The notes: a model not told the origin generated them from the letters alone. 64,000 nucleotides of DNA from an uncultured Pseudomonas sp. (GCF_913777995.1 NZ_CAJYVE010000034.1:1-64000); one strand, 5' to 3'. Positions 45,434-54,594 are shown, numbered from the stretch's first letter. Made by a program: numbers and translations.

Positions 45434-46618
45434 CTAGCATCGCCCGGCCCTGAGAAAATCCGCCCATTTGCGGACCAGGTAGTTATGCTCGTCCATCACC
45501 GAGTTCCAGACGCTGATTCGGCTCACTCGCTCGGCATACGAGCCGCCCTCTCGGGTCTGCCCTGGCTCGATGAGCGGCTCGCCATCACTGCCGAGCAGTT
45601 GCTCCCTGGCAGGCTTGCCCTCGTACCAGTAATCCCATTCCGCGGCCGACAAATGATCGCGAGCACGCAATGGATTGGAAATGTAGAACCCCTGCCGCGC
45701 CATCATGGCCCCCGGCCAACCGGCCAGCCACCAGTTGAGGTAGGCATAGGCCGCATCCTTCACGGGCCCTTCGACAGCTCGAGACAGCGACAGGCCGCCG
45801 AACCAGCCCCGGTAGCCTTCCTTGGGCACCGCCTGGCGATATTGAATACCCTCGCGATGCAGTTGCATCAGCGCTGGCGACCATACGCTTTCGATGTGCA
45901 CCTTGGGGCCGAGCATGAGCTTGCCCGCGTCACGGTCATCCGACCAGAAGGCCGCGAAATGGCCCTGGCGCTGCAACTTGATGAGCACCTCGGCAAGCTC
46001 GTCGATCTCATCCAGACGCAGGTTGGCCAAGACGTCGAACCTCGCCAGGCCTTTCGCCTGCACGGCCAGCGCCGCGTCGAGCGCACCGATTGCCGCATCG
46101 CTCTGCAAGGCCACATGGCCACACCAGGCAGGATCGACCAGCCACGACCAGCTTTCGTTTTCGATGGAAAACCCTGGGGGTAGCAGGTCGGGTCGGTAGG
46201 CGAAACTGTCCGCATTGTGGGTCAGCGGCAGCATGCTGATGAAGTCGGTGGGTCGGTTGCCCAGGCTGCGATCGTGCTGAACGAACAGTCGATCGCAGGG
46301 CAGGCTGCCACCGCCCAGAGTGTCGTGGGCATGCAGCCTGCCACGTTTGGCCAGGTCATTGATCTCATCCCATAGGGCGACGCGCCGGATATCGATGGGC
46401 TGTATGGCACCGGCAGGCCAGACGAAGTCCATGCTGTGGAACCATTGATCGTAGAGGTCGTAGCTTTCAGGGTGCATCAAGGCAATGCGCTGCACCGTCT
46501 GTACGTCATGCACCTGATAGTCGATACGAATGCCCAGCTCTCGCTCGGCGCGCAGGCGAATCGACTCGAGCAGGGTCACGGAGGTGCCCAGTACCCTCAA
46601 GGTCACGGGACCGCTCAT
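45434..46618 (-). CDS. PotD-like solute-binding protein without a signal peptide
   Basis: 394 residues resembling extracellular solute-binding proteins of the spermidine/putrescine class (TLRVLGTSVTLLESIRLRAERELGIRIDYQVHD; FAYRPDLLPPGFSIENESWSWL). It begins MSGPVTLRV, with no signal peptide and no upstream start that would add one. The ATG overlaps the cobW-like stop by four bases. No ABC permease or ATPase is nearby. As it stands it should be cytosolic, so an uptake role is doubtful. It may be a ligand-binding sensor or accessory protein. Confidence 0.75.
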   Translation of the reverse strand: MSGPVTLRVLGTSVTLLESIRLRAERELGIRIDYQVHDVQTVQRIALMHPESYDLYDQWFHSMDFVWPAGAIQPIDIRRVALWDEINDLAKRGRLHAHDTLGGGSLPCDRLFVQHDRSLGNRPTDFISMLPLTHNADSFAYRPDLLPPGFSIENESWSWLVDPAWCGHVALQSDAAIGALDAALAVQAKGLARFDVLANLRLDEIDELAEVLIKLQRQGHFAAFWSDDRDAGKLMLGPKVHIESVWSPALMQLHREGIQYRQAVPKEGYRGWFGGLSLSRAVEGPVKDAAYAYLNWWLAGWPGAMMARQGFYISNPLRARDHLSAAEWDYWYEGKPAREQLLGSDGEPLIEPGQTREGGSYAERVSRISVWNSVMDEHNYLVRKWADFLRAGRC

Positions 46619-47604
46619 GCCGCTCGCCCCAGACGCTGCACAAAGGCTTCGAATGATCGACGCAGCAGCCGGGTGTCCAGATCGCGCACGATGATGACCA
46701 GGCGCGAGCGCCGCTCACCGCCGGGCCACGCCTTCAGATGTACAGGCGCATGCAGGCAGTGCTGGACACCGTGAATGACGATAGGTTGTTCGCAGTCCAT
46801 TACATCCAAAATCCCTTTGACCCGGAGAATGCGTTCGCCGTGGCATCTTAACAGCATCGACAGCCAAACCCCGAAGGCCAGCCAGTCCAGTGCCTGGTCG
46901 TACTCCAGGGCACAGACTTGGGCCCCGCCATGCTGCGGCTGTCGGGTGGGTGCGAACAGCTGCCACCTGGCGACCTCGTCATCAGGCGCAGGGCTCCTGA
47001 GTCCTTCACCCAGAAGCTGCTCGTCACCCTCACCGACGCCACTGGCCAGTGCCACCGAGGCGGATGGGTTGAGCGATTGAAGATGGGCAGTGACCTGCTC
47101 GAGCACCTCAACCGATACCCGATCGGCCTTGCTCACCAGCAGTCGATCGGCCGCCGTCACCTGGCCCAGCCATTCGGGGTGGATGCGCTCCTGGAGCGCA
47201 GCATGCTGAGCATCCACGACGGTGACGATCAGTCCCAAGTGATAGCGGCCACGCAGTTGCGGGTCACGCTGCAAGGTAGAAAGAATCGGCGCCGGGTCGG
47301 CAAGGCCAGTGGTCTCAAGCAGCACTCGGCGAAACGGCGGTATCAGGCCACGGCTGCGCTTGTCGTGCAGGTCGATGAGCGCCTGCTTCAGATCGCCCCT
47401 GATCGAGCAGCAGACACAGCCACTCGGCAGCAGCACCGTATTGGGCGCGATTTCCTGCACCAGCAGATCATCGATCCCGACCTCGCCGAACTCATTGATC
47501 AGCAGGGCCGTCTCGCCCATCTCTTCATGGGCCAGGACCCGCTGCAGCAAGGTGGTCTTGCCGCTGCCTAGAAAGCCGGTCAGTACGTTGATCTGCAGAC
47601 TCAT
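46615..47604 (-). CDS. CobW/COG0523-family GTPase (metallochaperone type)
   Basis: 329 residues. P-loop GFLGSGKTTLLQ, the metal-binding CVCC within SGCVCCSIRGDL, ETTGLADP, and the NKxD-like SKAD; CobW C-terminal domain after about residue 225. COG0523 proteins deliver zinc or other metals to partner enzymes. Here the polysaccharide-deacetylase-fold hydrolase of the same operon is a likely metalloenzyme client. It is coupled at both ends by 4-bp ATGA overlaps. Confidence 0.88.
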   Translation of the reverse strand: MSLQINVLTGFLGSGKTTLLQRVLAHEEMGETALLINEFGEVGIDDLLVQEIAPNTVLLPSGCVCCSIRGDLKQALIDLHDKRSRGLIPPFRRVLLETTGLADPAPILSTLQRDPQLRGRYHLGLIVTVVDAQHAALQERIHPEWLGQVTAADRLLVSKADRVSVEVLEQVTAHLQSLNPSASVALASGVGEGDEQLLGEGLRSPAPDDEVARWQLFAPTRQPQHGGAQVCALEYDQALDWLAFGVWLSMLLRCHGERILRVKGILDVMDCEQPIVIHGVQHCLHAPVHLKAWPGGERRSRLVIIVRDLDTRLLRRSFEAFVQRLGRAA

Positions 47605-47900
47605 GCGGGCATTTCCAGATGTTCGAGAATTCGCGGGTCAAGGGGGTCGAGGCGACGCCCGAGAATTTCTTCGGTTGTCTGCCAGAGCTGTTCCAGGCCC
47701 GAGGCGACACCTTGTTTGCCGGTCGCCCCCTGTACCAGGTAAGACGCGCCCTGAACATCGCTGACCTTGAGCCGGAAAGGGGCGACCACCTGGTTGATCG
47801 CCGCGATACGACGCAACCGCTCGCGTCGGCCGGGCAGGCTGGTGTCGATAGGGTCGCTCCAGTGCGTGTCTTCGCCGATCAGGCCACACAATCCACACAT
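47601..47900 (-). CDS. Small CGLCG-motif protein, unknown
   Basis: 99 residues beginning MCGLCGLIGEDTHWSD. The two N-terminal cysteines could bind metal. The rest is mixed, with a probable amphipathic helix (RRERLRRIAAINQVVAPFRL) and QGATGKQGVASGLEQLWQTTEEILG. I do not recognise a characterised family. It overlaps the CobW GTPase gene by four bases, so a role in metal handling with it is plausible. Confidence 0.7.
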   Translation of the reverse strand: MCGLCGLIGEDTHWSDPIDTSLPGRRERLRRIAAINQVVAPFRLKVSDVQGASYLVQGATGKQGVASGLEQLWQTTEEILGRRLDPLDPRILEHLEMPA

Positions 47901-47908
47901 CGCTCACC

Positions 47909-48658
47909 TCACGGCATGACATCGCCCGAATTCGGGTTGAGGGTCTGGCCGACGAACAGGTTGCCGCCAGGCTCGGAGGCGAGCAGCACCACGATCGGCG
48001 CCACCTCTTCGGCCCTGCCGAATCGGCCCAGCGGCAGTTCCCTGGACTTGGCCGCCTTCCACTCCTGGCTGAGGCCATCGACCAGCGGCGTCTCGATAGG
48101 CCCCGGCGCGACGGCGTTGACCAGCACATTGTCCTTGCTCACCTCCAGCGCCAGGGATTTGGTGAAACCGATCACCCCCGCTTTGGCTGCGGCGTAGTGA
48201 GTCAGTTGCGCGCCGCCCTTGATACCCAGCTGGGAAGCGATGTTGATGATGCGGCCCCATTTCTGCTCCAGCATGTGCGGCAGTGCCCGCTGACTGGCGA
48301 CGAAGACGCTGGTCAGGTCGACACGCAGCATCTCGTCCCACATCGCCTGGGTGAGATCCACGCAAGGCGCCTGGGTCAACATGCCGGCGTTGTTCACCAG
48401 AATATCGATGCCACCGTAGGCCTCGATGCAGGCATCCACTCCTGCCTGAGCCCCTTCCCTGCTGCCCACGTCCGCCACGCATGGCGTCACTGGGGCGCCA
48501 CGGGCACGGCAGTGCCCGGCAATCACCGCCAGACGCTCCGCGTCGCGGTCACATAACACCAGCCTGGCACCGGCATCGGCATAGGCAACAGCAATCGCCG
48601 CACCGATACCGCTGCCAGCACCGGTGATGACCGCACGTCGATCTTGCAATGGCTTCAT
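47909..48658 (-). CDS. Short-chain dehydrogenase/reductase (first)
   Basis: 249 residues, classical SDR: TGAGSGIG cofactor motif, NNAG, catalytic Ser in NIASQLG and YAAAK (Tyr-x3-Lys). The acidic residue after beta-2 (LCDRDAERL) suggests NAD(H). The C-terminus GQTLNPNSGDVMP differs slightly from the usual DGG ending. It lies 8 bp before the CGLCG gene in the operon. The substrate is unknown. Confidence 0.88.
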   Translation of the reverse strand: MKPLQDRRAVITGAGSGIGAAIAVAYADAGARLVLCDRDAERLAVIAGHCRARGAPVTPCVADVGSREGAQAGVDACIEAYGGIDILVNNAGMLTQAPCVDLTQAMWDEMLRVDLTSVFVASQRALPHMLEQKWGRIINIASQLGIKGGAQLTHYAAAKAGVIGFTKSLALEVSKDNVLVNAVAPGPIETPLVDGLSQEWKAAKSRELPLGRFGRAEEVAPIVVLLASEPGGNLFVGQTLNPNSGDVMP

Positions 48659-48706
48659 TTTTCAATGCCCTCCAAGCCGCATGGCGTCATGCGGCGTAGT
48701 GTCGTT

Positions 48707-49468
48707 TCACTCAGGCCAACGCACCGTCAGGCCGCCATCGATGATGATGCTCTGCCCGGTGATGTAGCTCGACTCAGGCCCGGTCAGGTAGCAGACCAGA
48801 TCGGCCACTTCGCTGGCCCGCCCAACGCGCCCCAGGGGAATGCCCTTGGCGGCCTTGGCCAAGCCGTCGGCCCCCAGCGAGTTCTTGCCATCCAGCGACT
48901 GCGGGGTTTCGATCAGCCCCGGGATGATGGTGTTGCAGCGAATGCCCCTGGGCGCAAGCTCTACGGCCAAGGAGCGGCACAGGCCTGGAACACCCGCCTT
49001 GGCGGCGGCGTAATGCGCGTGCTCCTGCCAGCCATACACGCCGCCGGCGATCGACGAGATCGCAACCAGGGCGCCGCCTTCGCCGATATGGCGGCTGGCG
49101 CTGCGGAACGTACGCATGACGCCCGTCAGGTCGACGTTGAGCATGGCGTCCCATTGTTCGTCCGACATGTCCAGCAGGGGCGCCTTGCGCAACAGCCCGG
49201 CGTTGGCGACGGCATAGTCGAGCCGCCCGAAACGCTCGACGGCTGCTGCGGCAATGGCCTCCAGCGACGCGCTGTCGGTAACGTCCATGGGCATCATCAA
49301 GCACTCGCCGCCAGCGTCTTCGACGAGCTGCTGTGTCTGCGCAGGGTCATGTGGGTCACCTGCCAGGTAGCCGCCGACGACACGCACACCTTTCTTGGCA
49401 TAGGCGACTGCCACCGCCTGGCCAATACCGCTGGCCGCTCCGGTGATCAAGGCCACGGGTTGAGACAT
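48707..49468 (-). CDS. Short-chain dehydrogenase/reductase (second)
   Basis: 253 residues, classical [21 protein letters not shown] and YAAAK, ending [11 protein letters not shown]. The segment after beta-2 ([10 protein letters not shown]) lacks an obvious acidic NAD-selecting residue, so cofactor preference may differ from the first SDR. The two SDRs are only moderately alike and probably act on successive or alternative intermediates. Confidence 0.88.
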   Translation of the reverse strand: MSQPVALITGAASGIGQAVAVAYAKKGVRVVGGYLAGDPHDPAQTQQLVEDAGGECLMMPMDVTDSASLEAIAAAAVERFGRLDYAVANAGLLRKAPLLDMSDEQWDAMLNVDLTGVMRTFRSASRHIGEGGALVAISSIAGGVYGWQEHAHYAAAKAGVPGLCRSLAVELAPRGIRCNTIIPGLIETPQSLDGKNSLGADGLAKAAKGIPLGRVGRASEVADLVCYLTGPESSYITGQSIIIDGGLTVRWPE

Positions 49469-49495
49469 GATTACGCTCCCGGTTATTTGAATGAA

Positions 49496-50857
49496 TCATT
49501 TGACTGAGCGGGGTTCGACGTGACGGGCCGCCAACATCACCAGGCCCGACAGGAAGCAAGGCAGCGCGCCGAACCAGAGCGCAGCGCCGTGCCACTGGCC
49601 ACCGGCCGTCAACACGCTGGTGATGCCCAGGCCGGCGACGATGGCGCCGATAGGACCCATGGCATGCACGATGGCCCCGCCCGTTGCACGGATACTGGTG
49701 GGGAAGCTTTCGCCCATGAAGAACAACAGGGCGGAGTACGGGCCGGTCAGGAAGAACAGACCCAGGCTGTACAGCGCCACCACGGTCACCAGGTCACTGG
49801 GGCCCTGGATCATGGCGAAGAACGCCAGCCCGCCCGACATCCAGCCCAGCGCGACGGTGTTGCGGCGACCGATACGATCCCCCAGCCAACCGTGGACCAG
49901 GTAGCCGATGAAGCCCACCAGGTTGGACAACACGAGGATCCACAGTGAATTCTCGAACGACAGCTTATGCACACTGACGATTACTGAGGTTCCCAGCACG
50001 CTGAACACCTGAATGGCCGACCAGTTGAGGAGAATCGCCAGGCTCAGCACCAGGGTCGGGCGCAGCGCAGCGCCTCGGAATGCGGCGGCCACACCGGCCT
50101 TGGCATGCTCGTCGTAATCGACCTGATACTCATGCGCCAGGCTGCGGGCGGCAGGTTCGTCACCGGCCTTGCGCAGTTGGTTGATGCGCTGCAGCACCTG
50201 GAACTGCGGGCTTTCCTTGAGCTTGCGCGCCAGGATCGCGACGACCAGGGCAGGCACCGCGGCGAACACGAAGCACCCCTGCCAGCCAATGTGCGGCAGC
50301 AACAGCGCCGTCAGCCCAGCCGCAATCAGAGCCCCTACCGGCCAACCACTTTGCACCAGGCTGTAGACGAAACCGCGGCGCTTGATCAGCTTCGGGTCGG
50401 TCGAGGCTGCATAGACCTCGGTCAGGTAGGTCGCGTTGACCGCTTCCTCGGCATACCCCAGGCCTGCGACCGAACGAACCGCAATCAGCGGCCCCTTGCC
50501 CATCCCGGCGCATATGGCCGTGAGCGCAGAACAGAGGGCAGTGCCGCCGATGGTGAACATGATCCCGCCACGTCGGCCGATCTTGTCCACCAGTGGACCG
50601 ACGACGAAGGCGATGACCGCGCCGCCCACCGCCACCCAAGTGGCGATTTCGGCCTGTTCCGCTTCGCTCCAAGTGAAATGCCCACCCATGACCGGCAGCA
50701 GTGTGCCAAACAGGATGAAGTCGTATACCGCGAAAACCCACGCGAAGAAGGCAATCCAGGTTGCGTATTTGACGTCTCCTGATTGCAGTTGTACCGGCTT
50801 CCATGCCCCAGCGGACTCAGTGACTGACGTCGCCGTGGTGGCTTGTGTAGTGGTCAT
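49496..50857 (-). CDS. MFS transporter, sugar/aromatic-acid type
   Basis: 453 residues, twelve predicted helices, with the MFS signature DKIGRRGG between helices 2 and 3 and GDRIGRRN in the second half. The long central cytoplasmic loop resembles metabolite:H+ symporters. It is the likely uptake system for the substrate of this operon. The start is preceded by an A-rich stretch (50864-50880, mRNA AACAGAAACAAGAGAAA) that resembles a Crc/Hfq target and covers the ribosome-binding site. Confidence 0.87.
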   Translation of the reverse strand: MTTTQATTATSVTESAGAWKPVQLQSGDVKYATWIAFFAWVFAVYDFILFGTLLPVMGGHFTWSEAEQAEIATWVAVGGAVIAFVVGPLVDKIGRRGGIMFTIGGTALCSALTAICAGMGKGPLIAVRSVAGLGYAEEAVNATYLTEVYAASTDPKLIKRRGFVYSLVQSGWPVGALIAAGLTALLLPHIGWQGCFVFAAVPALVVAILARKLKESPQFQVLQRINQLRKAGDEPAARSLAHEYQVDYDEHAKAGVAAAFRGAALRPTLVLSLAILLNWSAIQVFSVLGTSVIVSVHKLSFENSLWILVLSNLVGFIGYLVHGWLGDRIGRRNTVALGWMSGGLAFFAMIQGPSDLVTVVALYSLGLFFLTGPYSALLFFMGESFPTSIRATGGAIVHAMGPIGAIVAGLGITSVLTAGGQWHGAALWFGALPCFLSGLVMLAARHVEPRSVK

Positions 50858-50912
50858 ATCGGCATTTCTCTTGTTTCTGTTGCGCCTATGAATGGGTCAA
50901 CCCAAACGTCTC

Positions 50913-51794
50913 TCAACGCTTGCGGGGTTGCCGCCGAATAAAGTCGTCAGCGATCTCGTCCATGGTTACGAACTGCACGCCTTCATGGCTTTTCATGTGC
51001 TCGATGAAGCGCTCAAGCATGAGCAGCACTTGAGGTCGACCCGAAACGTCCGGGTGAATGGTGATGGGGAATACGGCGTAGTCGTGTTCGCGGTAAACCC
51101 AGTCGAACTGATCACGCCACATCTCCTCCACGTGGCGAGGATTGACGAAACCGTGGCTGTTCGGAGACTTCTTGATGAACATCATGGGTGGCAGGTCGTC
51201 GAGGTACCAGTTCGCCGGAATCTCGACCAGATCGGTTTCTTCACCGCGCACCAGGGGCTTCATCCAGGTATCGGGGTGCTGGCTGTAGTCGATCTTGCTC
51301 CAGCTGTCCTTGACCCTTACGTAGTAGGGATGGAAGTCGTTGTGCATCAGGCTGTGGTCGTACTTGATGCCCTTCTTCAGCAACAGCTCGTTGGTGACGT
51401 TGCTGAATTCCCACCACGGCGCCACATAACCGGTGGGCCGCTTGCCCGAAAGCTGGGTGATGATCTCGATCGACTTGTCCAGCACGATCTCTTCCTGCTC
51501 GGGGGTCATCGCAATCGGGTTTTCATGGCTGTAACCATGAATCCCCACTTCATGACCGGCCTGCACCACCGCCTTCATTTGCTCAGGAAAGGTTTCCACC
51601 GAATGGCCGGGGATGAACCAGGTGGTGCGCAGCTCGTACTTGGCAAACAGCTTGAGCAGGCGCAAAGAGCCGACCTCACCCGCAAAAAGCCCGCGAGAGA
51701 TGTCGTCCGGCGAGTCCTCGCCACCGTAAGAGCCGAGCCAACCCGCTACCGCATCGACATCCACACCAATCGATACAAAGATTTCTTTTGCCAT
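50913..51794 (-). CDS. Polysaccharide-deacetylase-fold amide hydrolase, cyclic-imidase-like
   Basis: 293 residues, NodB-homology fold. The metal-site aspartates are in [18 protein letters not shown], the HxxxH-type motif in [13 protein letters not shown], and PWWEF and HPDVSGRP further on. The length and the N-terminal [26 protein letters not shown]-type segment fit zinc-dependent cyclic imidases and PuuE-type allantoinases more than true chitin or peptidoglycan deacetylases. There is no signal peptide, so it acts in the cytoplasm. The assignment as an imidase is from memory of the family. Confidence 0.75.
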   Translation of the reverse strand: MAKEIFVSIGVDVDAVAGWLGSYGGEDSPDDISRGLFAGEVGSLRLLKLFAKYELRTTWFIPGHSVETFPEQMKAVVQAGHEVGIHGYSHENPIAMTPEQEEIVLDKSIEIITQLSGKRPTGYVAPWWEFSNVTNELLLKKGIKYDHSLMHNDFHPYYVRVKDSWSKIDYSQHPDTWMKPLVRGEETDLVEIPANWYLDDLPPMMFIKKSPNSHGFVNPRHVEEMWRDQFDWVYREHDYAVFPITIHPDVSGRPQVLLMLERFIEHMKSHEGVQFVTMDEIADDFIRRQPRKR

Positions 51795-51857
51795 GACGCA
51801 TACCTCGTTTTCATTCAAATAAACGCGCACCGCAATGGCCTGCCCGCCGGGCGGCCT

Positions 51858-53216
51858 TCAGCTCCAACCTCGCACCAAAGGCTCGATCGCCAGGGCGGCA
51901 CGCAGCAGTTGCGGGTCATTTCCGCTGAAACTTGAAAGAAGGAAACTGGTGGGAAGCCCTGCCTCTCCGATACCGCAGGGGATCGCCACGCCGGGCATGT
52001 CCAGCATGCTGCCGGGCATGGTCAGCCTGAGCGTCGCCAGGTTGGTGCGCACAAAAAGCTCGGTGTCCTCTTCGAGAGGCGCCAGAAGCGGCGCAACATG
52101 ACCGACCGTAGGGGTCACCAGGAACGCCCCATCCAGCTCTCGGGCCATCTGTGCCTTGAGGGCCTGGGCAGCCTGGTACAAGCGCACCTGTTTACTGGCC
52201 GGGTAGGCTCGCGCAGCCTCAAGCCGTTGGCGCACGCGGGGGTCGAGCTGCTCGGCATCCGGGCTGTCGAGCAGCGCCTGGTGCAGAGCAAAGGCTTCGG
52301 CACTGCCAAGCCAGCCAACCTGCTCGATGACCTCCAGTGCCTGTTGAAAAGCCTGCACCTTCCGGCGCTCGATCACGGCGCCTGCCGAGGCCAGTCGCTC
52401 CAGCGCAGCAAGAAGATTGGCACTGACTTCAGCCTGGATGCGCGCATCACGCAGCAGCTCGACATCCACACACAGCCGCAGCCCGGTGATGGGCAGGCCC
52501 GGCACCTCCAGCGGCATGCCAGTGCGGTTGCCCAGCAAAAGGTTATCCACCACGATGGCGTCGCGAACGCTGTGGGTAATCGGCCCCAGCGAGTCGAGCG
52601 AGCTGGCCAGCGGTGCCACGCCGTCGAACGAATAACGCTTCGCGCTGCTTCGATAGCCCACCAGGCCGTTGAACGCGGCAGGCACTCGGATCGAACCTGC
52701 AGTATCCGTAGACATGCCAACAGGCGCGATGCCATGGGCAACGGCGATGGCCGAACCCGAAGACGACCCACCCGGGGCACGCAGCTCACCGTTGAAGCGC
52801 AGATTGGCCGGGGTTCCGAAATGCGGATTCAAGCCCAGCCCCGAGTACGCCAGCTCACTGAGGTTGGTCTTGCCGACGCACACCATGCCGGCACGGCTGA
52901 GCGCCACGGCCAGTGAGCAATCGCGTGATGCAGGGGGGGTGCCCATGCGCACTTTGGCCCCGGCCGTGGTGACGCAGCCGGCCAGGTCGTAAAGGTCTTT
53001 CCACACCACAGGTACGCCATCGAAGGGCGACAACGGTTGACCGGCCTGCCAGCGCGCCTGGGCGGCAAGCGCCTCGCGCCGGGCGCGCTGTTCGGTGAGG
53101 CTAATGAACGCTGCGGGACTTTGCGCCGCGCCCAGCAGCGCGTGGTCGAGCACCTCGACAGGGTCGGTCGTGCCATCGGCGAATCGTTGGGCCAGGGAAT
53201 GAGCATCGACACGCAT
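51858..53216 (-). CDS. Amidase-signature-family amidase
   Basis: 452 residues with the Ser-cisSer-Lys triad: Lys in PVVWKDLYD (about 74), cis-Ser in APGGSSSGSAIAV and nucleophile Ser in DTAGSIRVPAAF. It has no transmembrane region and no GatB partner nearby, so it is a metabolic amidase. If the neighbouring hydrolase opens a cyclic imide, this enzyme could remove ammonia from the resulting half-amide. It is the first gene of the operon, facing the GntR regulator. Confidence 0.87.
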   Translation of the reverse strand: MRVDAHSLAQRFADGTTDPVEVLDHALLGAAQSPAAFISLTEQRARREALAAQARWQAGQPLSPFDGVPVVWKDLYDLAGCVTTAGAKVRMGTPPASRDCSLAVALSRAGMVCVGKTNLSELAYSGLGLNPHFGTPANLRFNGELRAPGGSSSGSAIAVAHGIAPVGMSTDTAGSIRVPAAFNGLVGYRSSAKRYSFDGVAPLASSLDSLGPITHSVRDAIVVDNLLLGNRTGMPLEVPGLPITGLRLCVDVELLRDARIQAEVSANLLAALERLASAGAVIERRKVQAFQQALEVIEQVGWLGSAEAFALHQALLDSPDAEQLDPRVRQRLEAARAYPASKQVRLYQAAQALKAQMARELDGAFLVTPTVGHVAPLLAPLEEDTELFVRTNLATLRLTMPGSMLDMPGVAIPCGIGEAGLPTSFLLSSFSGNDPQLLRAALAIEPLVRGWS

Positions 53217-53229
53217 GGCACACCCTACA

Positions 53230-53258
53230 AAATGTACATTTTAAAAATAAGTACATTT
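53230..53258 (+). promoter_or_regulatory. 29-bp inverted repeat, proximal operator of the amidase operon
   Basis: AAATGTAC (53230-53237) and GTACATTT (53251-53258) form a perfect 8-bp inverted repeat with a 13-bp A/T-only spacer, 14 bp before the amidase start. A site so close to the start codon would block transcription or translation initiation when bound. It is very A/T-rich compared with the surroundings. Confidence 0.68.
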
Positions 53259-53371
53259 ACAGAAGCATCGAGCGTGCCAAGTTTTGAACCTTAGCTCCCA
53301 TACTGGATTGGGAGGCTCTATGACAGGCAGATGAATGTGGTAAAGGGTTTGCGCAACGCGCCTGGCTCGAA

Positions 53372-53400
53372 AAATGTATTTTTAAATAAATGATCCATTT
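53372..53400 (+). promoter_or_regulatory. 29-bp inverted repeat, distal operator
   Basis: AAATG (53372-53376) and CATTT (53396-53400) flank an A/T-rich core, giving the same 29-bp span as the site at 53230-53258 with shorter arms. It lies about 118 bp before the regulator start, so it could serve autoregulation. The rest of 53217-53517 shows no gene. Confidence 0.55.
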
Positions 53401-53517
53401 TGGGCTTTTCAGTAACAGCTCGCCCCAAGATCGCTCATGGAAGTGTTACCGGCGTTCGCTCACATCTCCCCCTGCTTGTGAGAAACTTCCCCGCCACGCT
53501 TGATGAGAGCCGTCCTG

Positions 53518-54522
53518 ATGTCTGCCACACCCTCCCTGGAAGAGCGTCCGTCTTCTCGCTACGAGACCATTCGCAACACGTTGCGCGATGCGATTCTCGG
53601 CGGTCAGACGGTTCCTGGCCTGGTGCTGGTCGAGGGCCCGCTGGCCGAGCTTTTCGGTACCAGCCGCGTACCGGTTCGCCAGGCCCTGAATCTGCTGCAT
53701 GAAGAAGGGCTCATTCGCCGTTTCGATGGCCGGGGCTTCATGATCGACCCCGAGGGCACCACGCAAACCCCGCTCCGCGTACCCCTGACCCGCAAGCTGC
53801 TGGGCCTGGAGCCACAGGACGACCTCATCGATTACCGCCCCCTGGGCGAGCGGATCTATGACCACCTCGCGCAGACGGTCATCCGTTTCATGGTCTTCGG
53901 TCACTATCGCATCGACGAACAGAGCGCCGCCGAAGAGCTGAACGTCAGCCGAGCGGTCATCAGAGAAGCCTTGATGCGCCTGCGCGACAAGGGCCTGGTG
54001 GAAAAAGAGCCCTACTCGCAATGGCTGGCCGGCCCACTGACGGCCCAGGCCGTCAAGCAAGACTACGAACTGCGAATGCTGCTGGAACCCGATGCTCTTC
54101 GCCAAGGTGTCGAACAGGTGTCTCGCAGCGACCTGGAAGCGATGTTGCAGCGCGTGATCGAAGCCCAGGCCGCGGGCCGCGACGTGCACCGGGCAGCCAT
54201 CGAACAGCTGGAGCAAGACCTGCACGTCACCTGCATCGCCGGGGTGAGCAACACCCGCATGGCAGCGGTCATTCGCCAGTGTCAGATCCCCATGAACGTC
54301 GGCCGCGTACTGCATGAAGCCCTGCATTCCAGCAACGACGAAGCGATGCTGGTCGAGCATCGCCTGATTTTCGAGGCCTTGTTGTACGGAACGGTCGAGT
54401 CGGCCTGCTCGTGCCTGCGCGACCACATCGCCAAAGCCCGCGAGCGCACCCTGCAACGGCTCAAGGTGCTGTCCGTACTGCCAGAGCCCAATGCGCCCCG
54501 TTACCTCGAAAGGCTCGCTTGA
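53518..54522 (+). CDS. GntR/FCD-family regulator with two winged-helix domains
   Basis: About 334 residues. A first GntR-type winged helix (YETIRNTLRDAILGGQ...LAELFGTSRVPVRQALNLLHEEGLI) is followed by a second (LGERIYDHLAQTVIRFM...AAEELNVSRAVIREALMRLRDKGLV), then one C-terminal FCD ligand domain with metal-binding histidines (EQDLHVTCI, VEHRLIFEAL, LRDHIAKA). Most GntR/FadR proteins have a single HTH. It is divergent from the amidase operon and is its probable regulator. ATG at 53503 and TTG at 53500 are alternative starts. Confidence 0.85.
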   Translation: MSATPSLEERPSSRYETIRNTLRDAILGGQTVPGLVLVEGPLAELFGTSRVPVRQALNLLHEEGLIRRFDGRGFMIDPEGTTQTPLRVPLTRKLLGLEPQDDLIDYRPLGERIYDHLAQTVIRFMVFGHYRIDEQSAAEELNVSRAVIREALMRLRDKGLVEKEPYSQWLAGPLTAQAVKQDYELRMLLEPDALRQGVEQVSRSDLEAMLQRVIEAQAAGRDVHRAAIEQLEQDLHVTCIAGVSNTRMAAVIRQCQIPMNVGRVLHEALHSSNDEAMLVEHRLIFEALLYGTVESACSCLRDHIAKARERTLQRLKVLSVLPEPNAPRYLERLA

Positions 54523-54594
54523 AGTAAAGACATACGGCGCAGCTGACGGATCCCGGCATCGCCGGAGCTGGGCAGCTTTCCTTTACCAGGCGCT

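Noticed and set aside
45434-46618. ABC transporter operon for polyamines
   Set aside because: The PotD-like protein has no signal peptide, and no permease or ATPase gene is within the operon.
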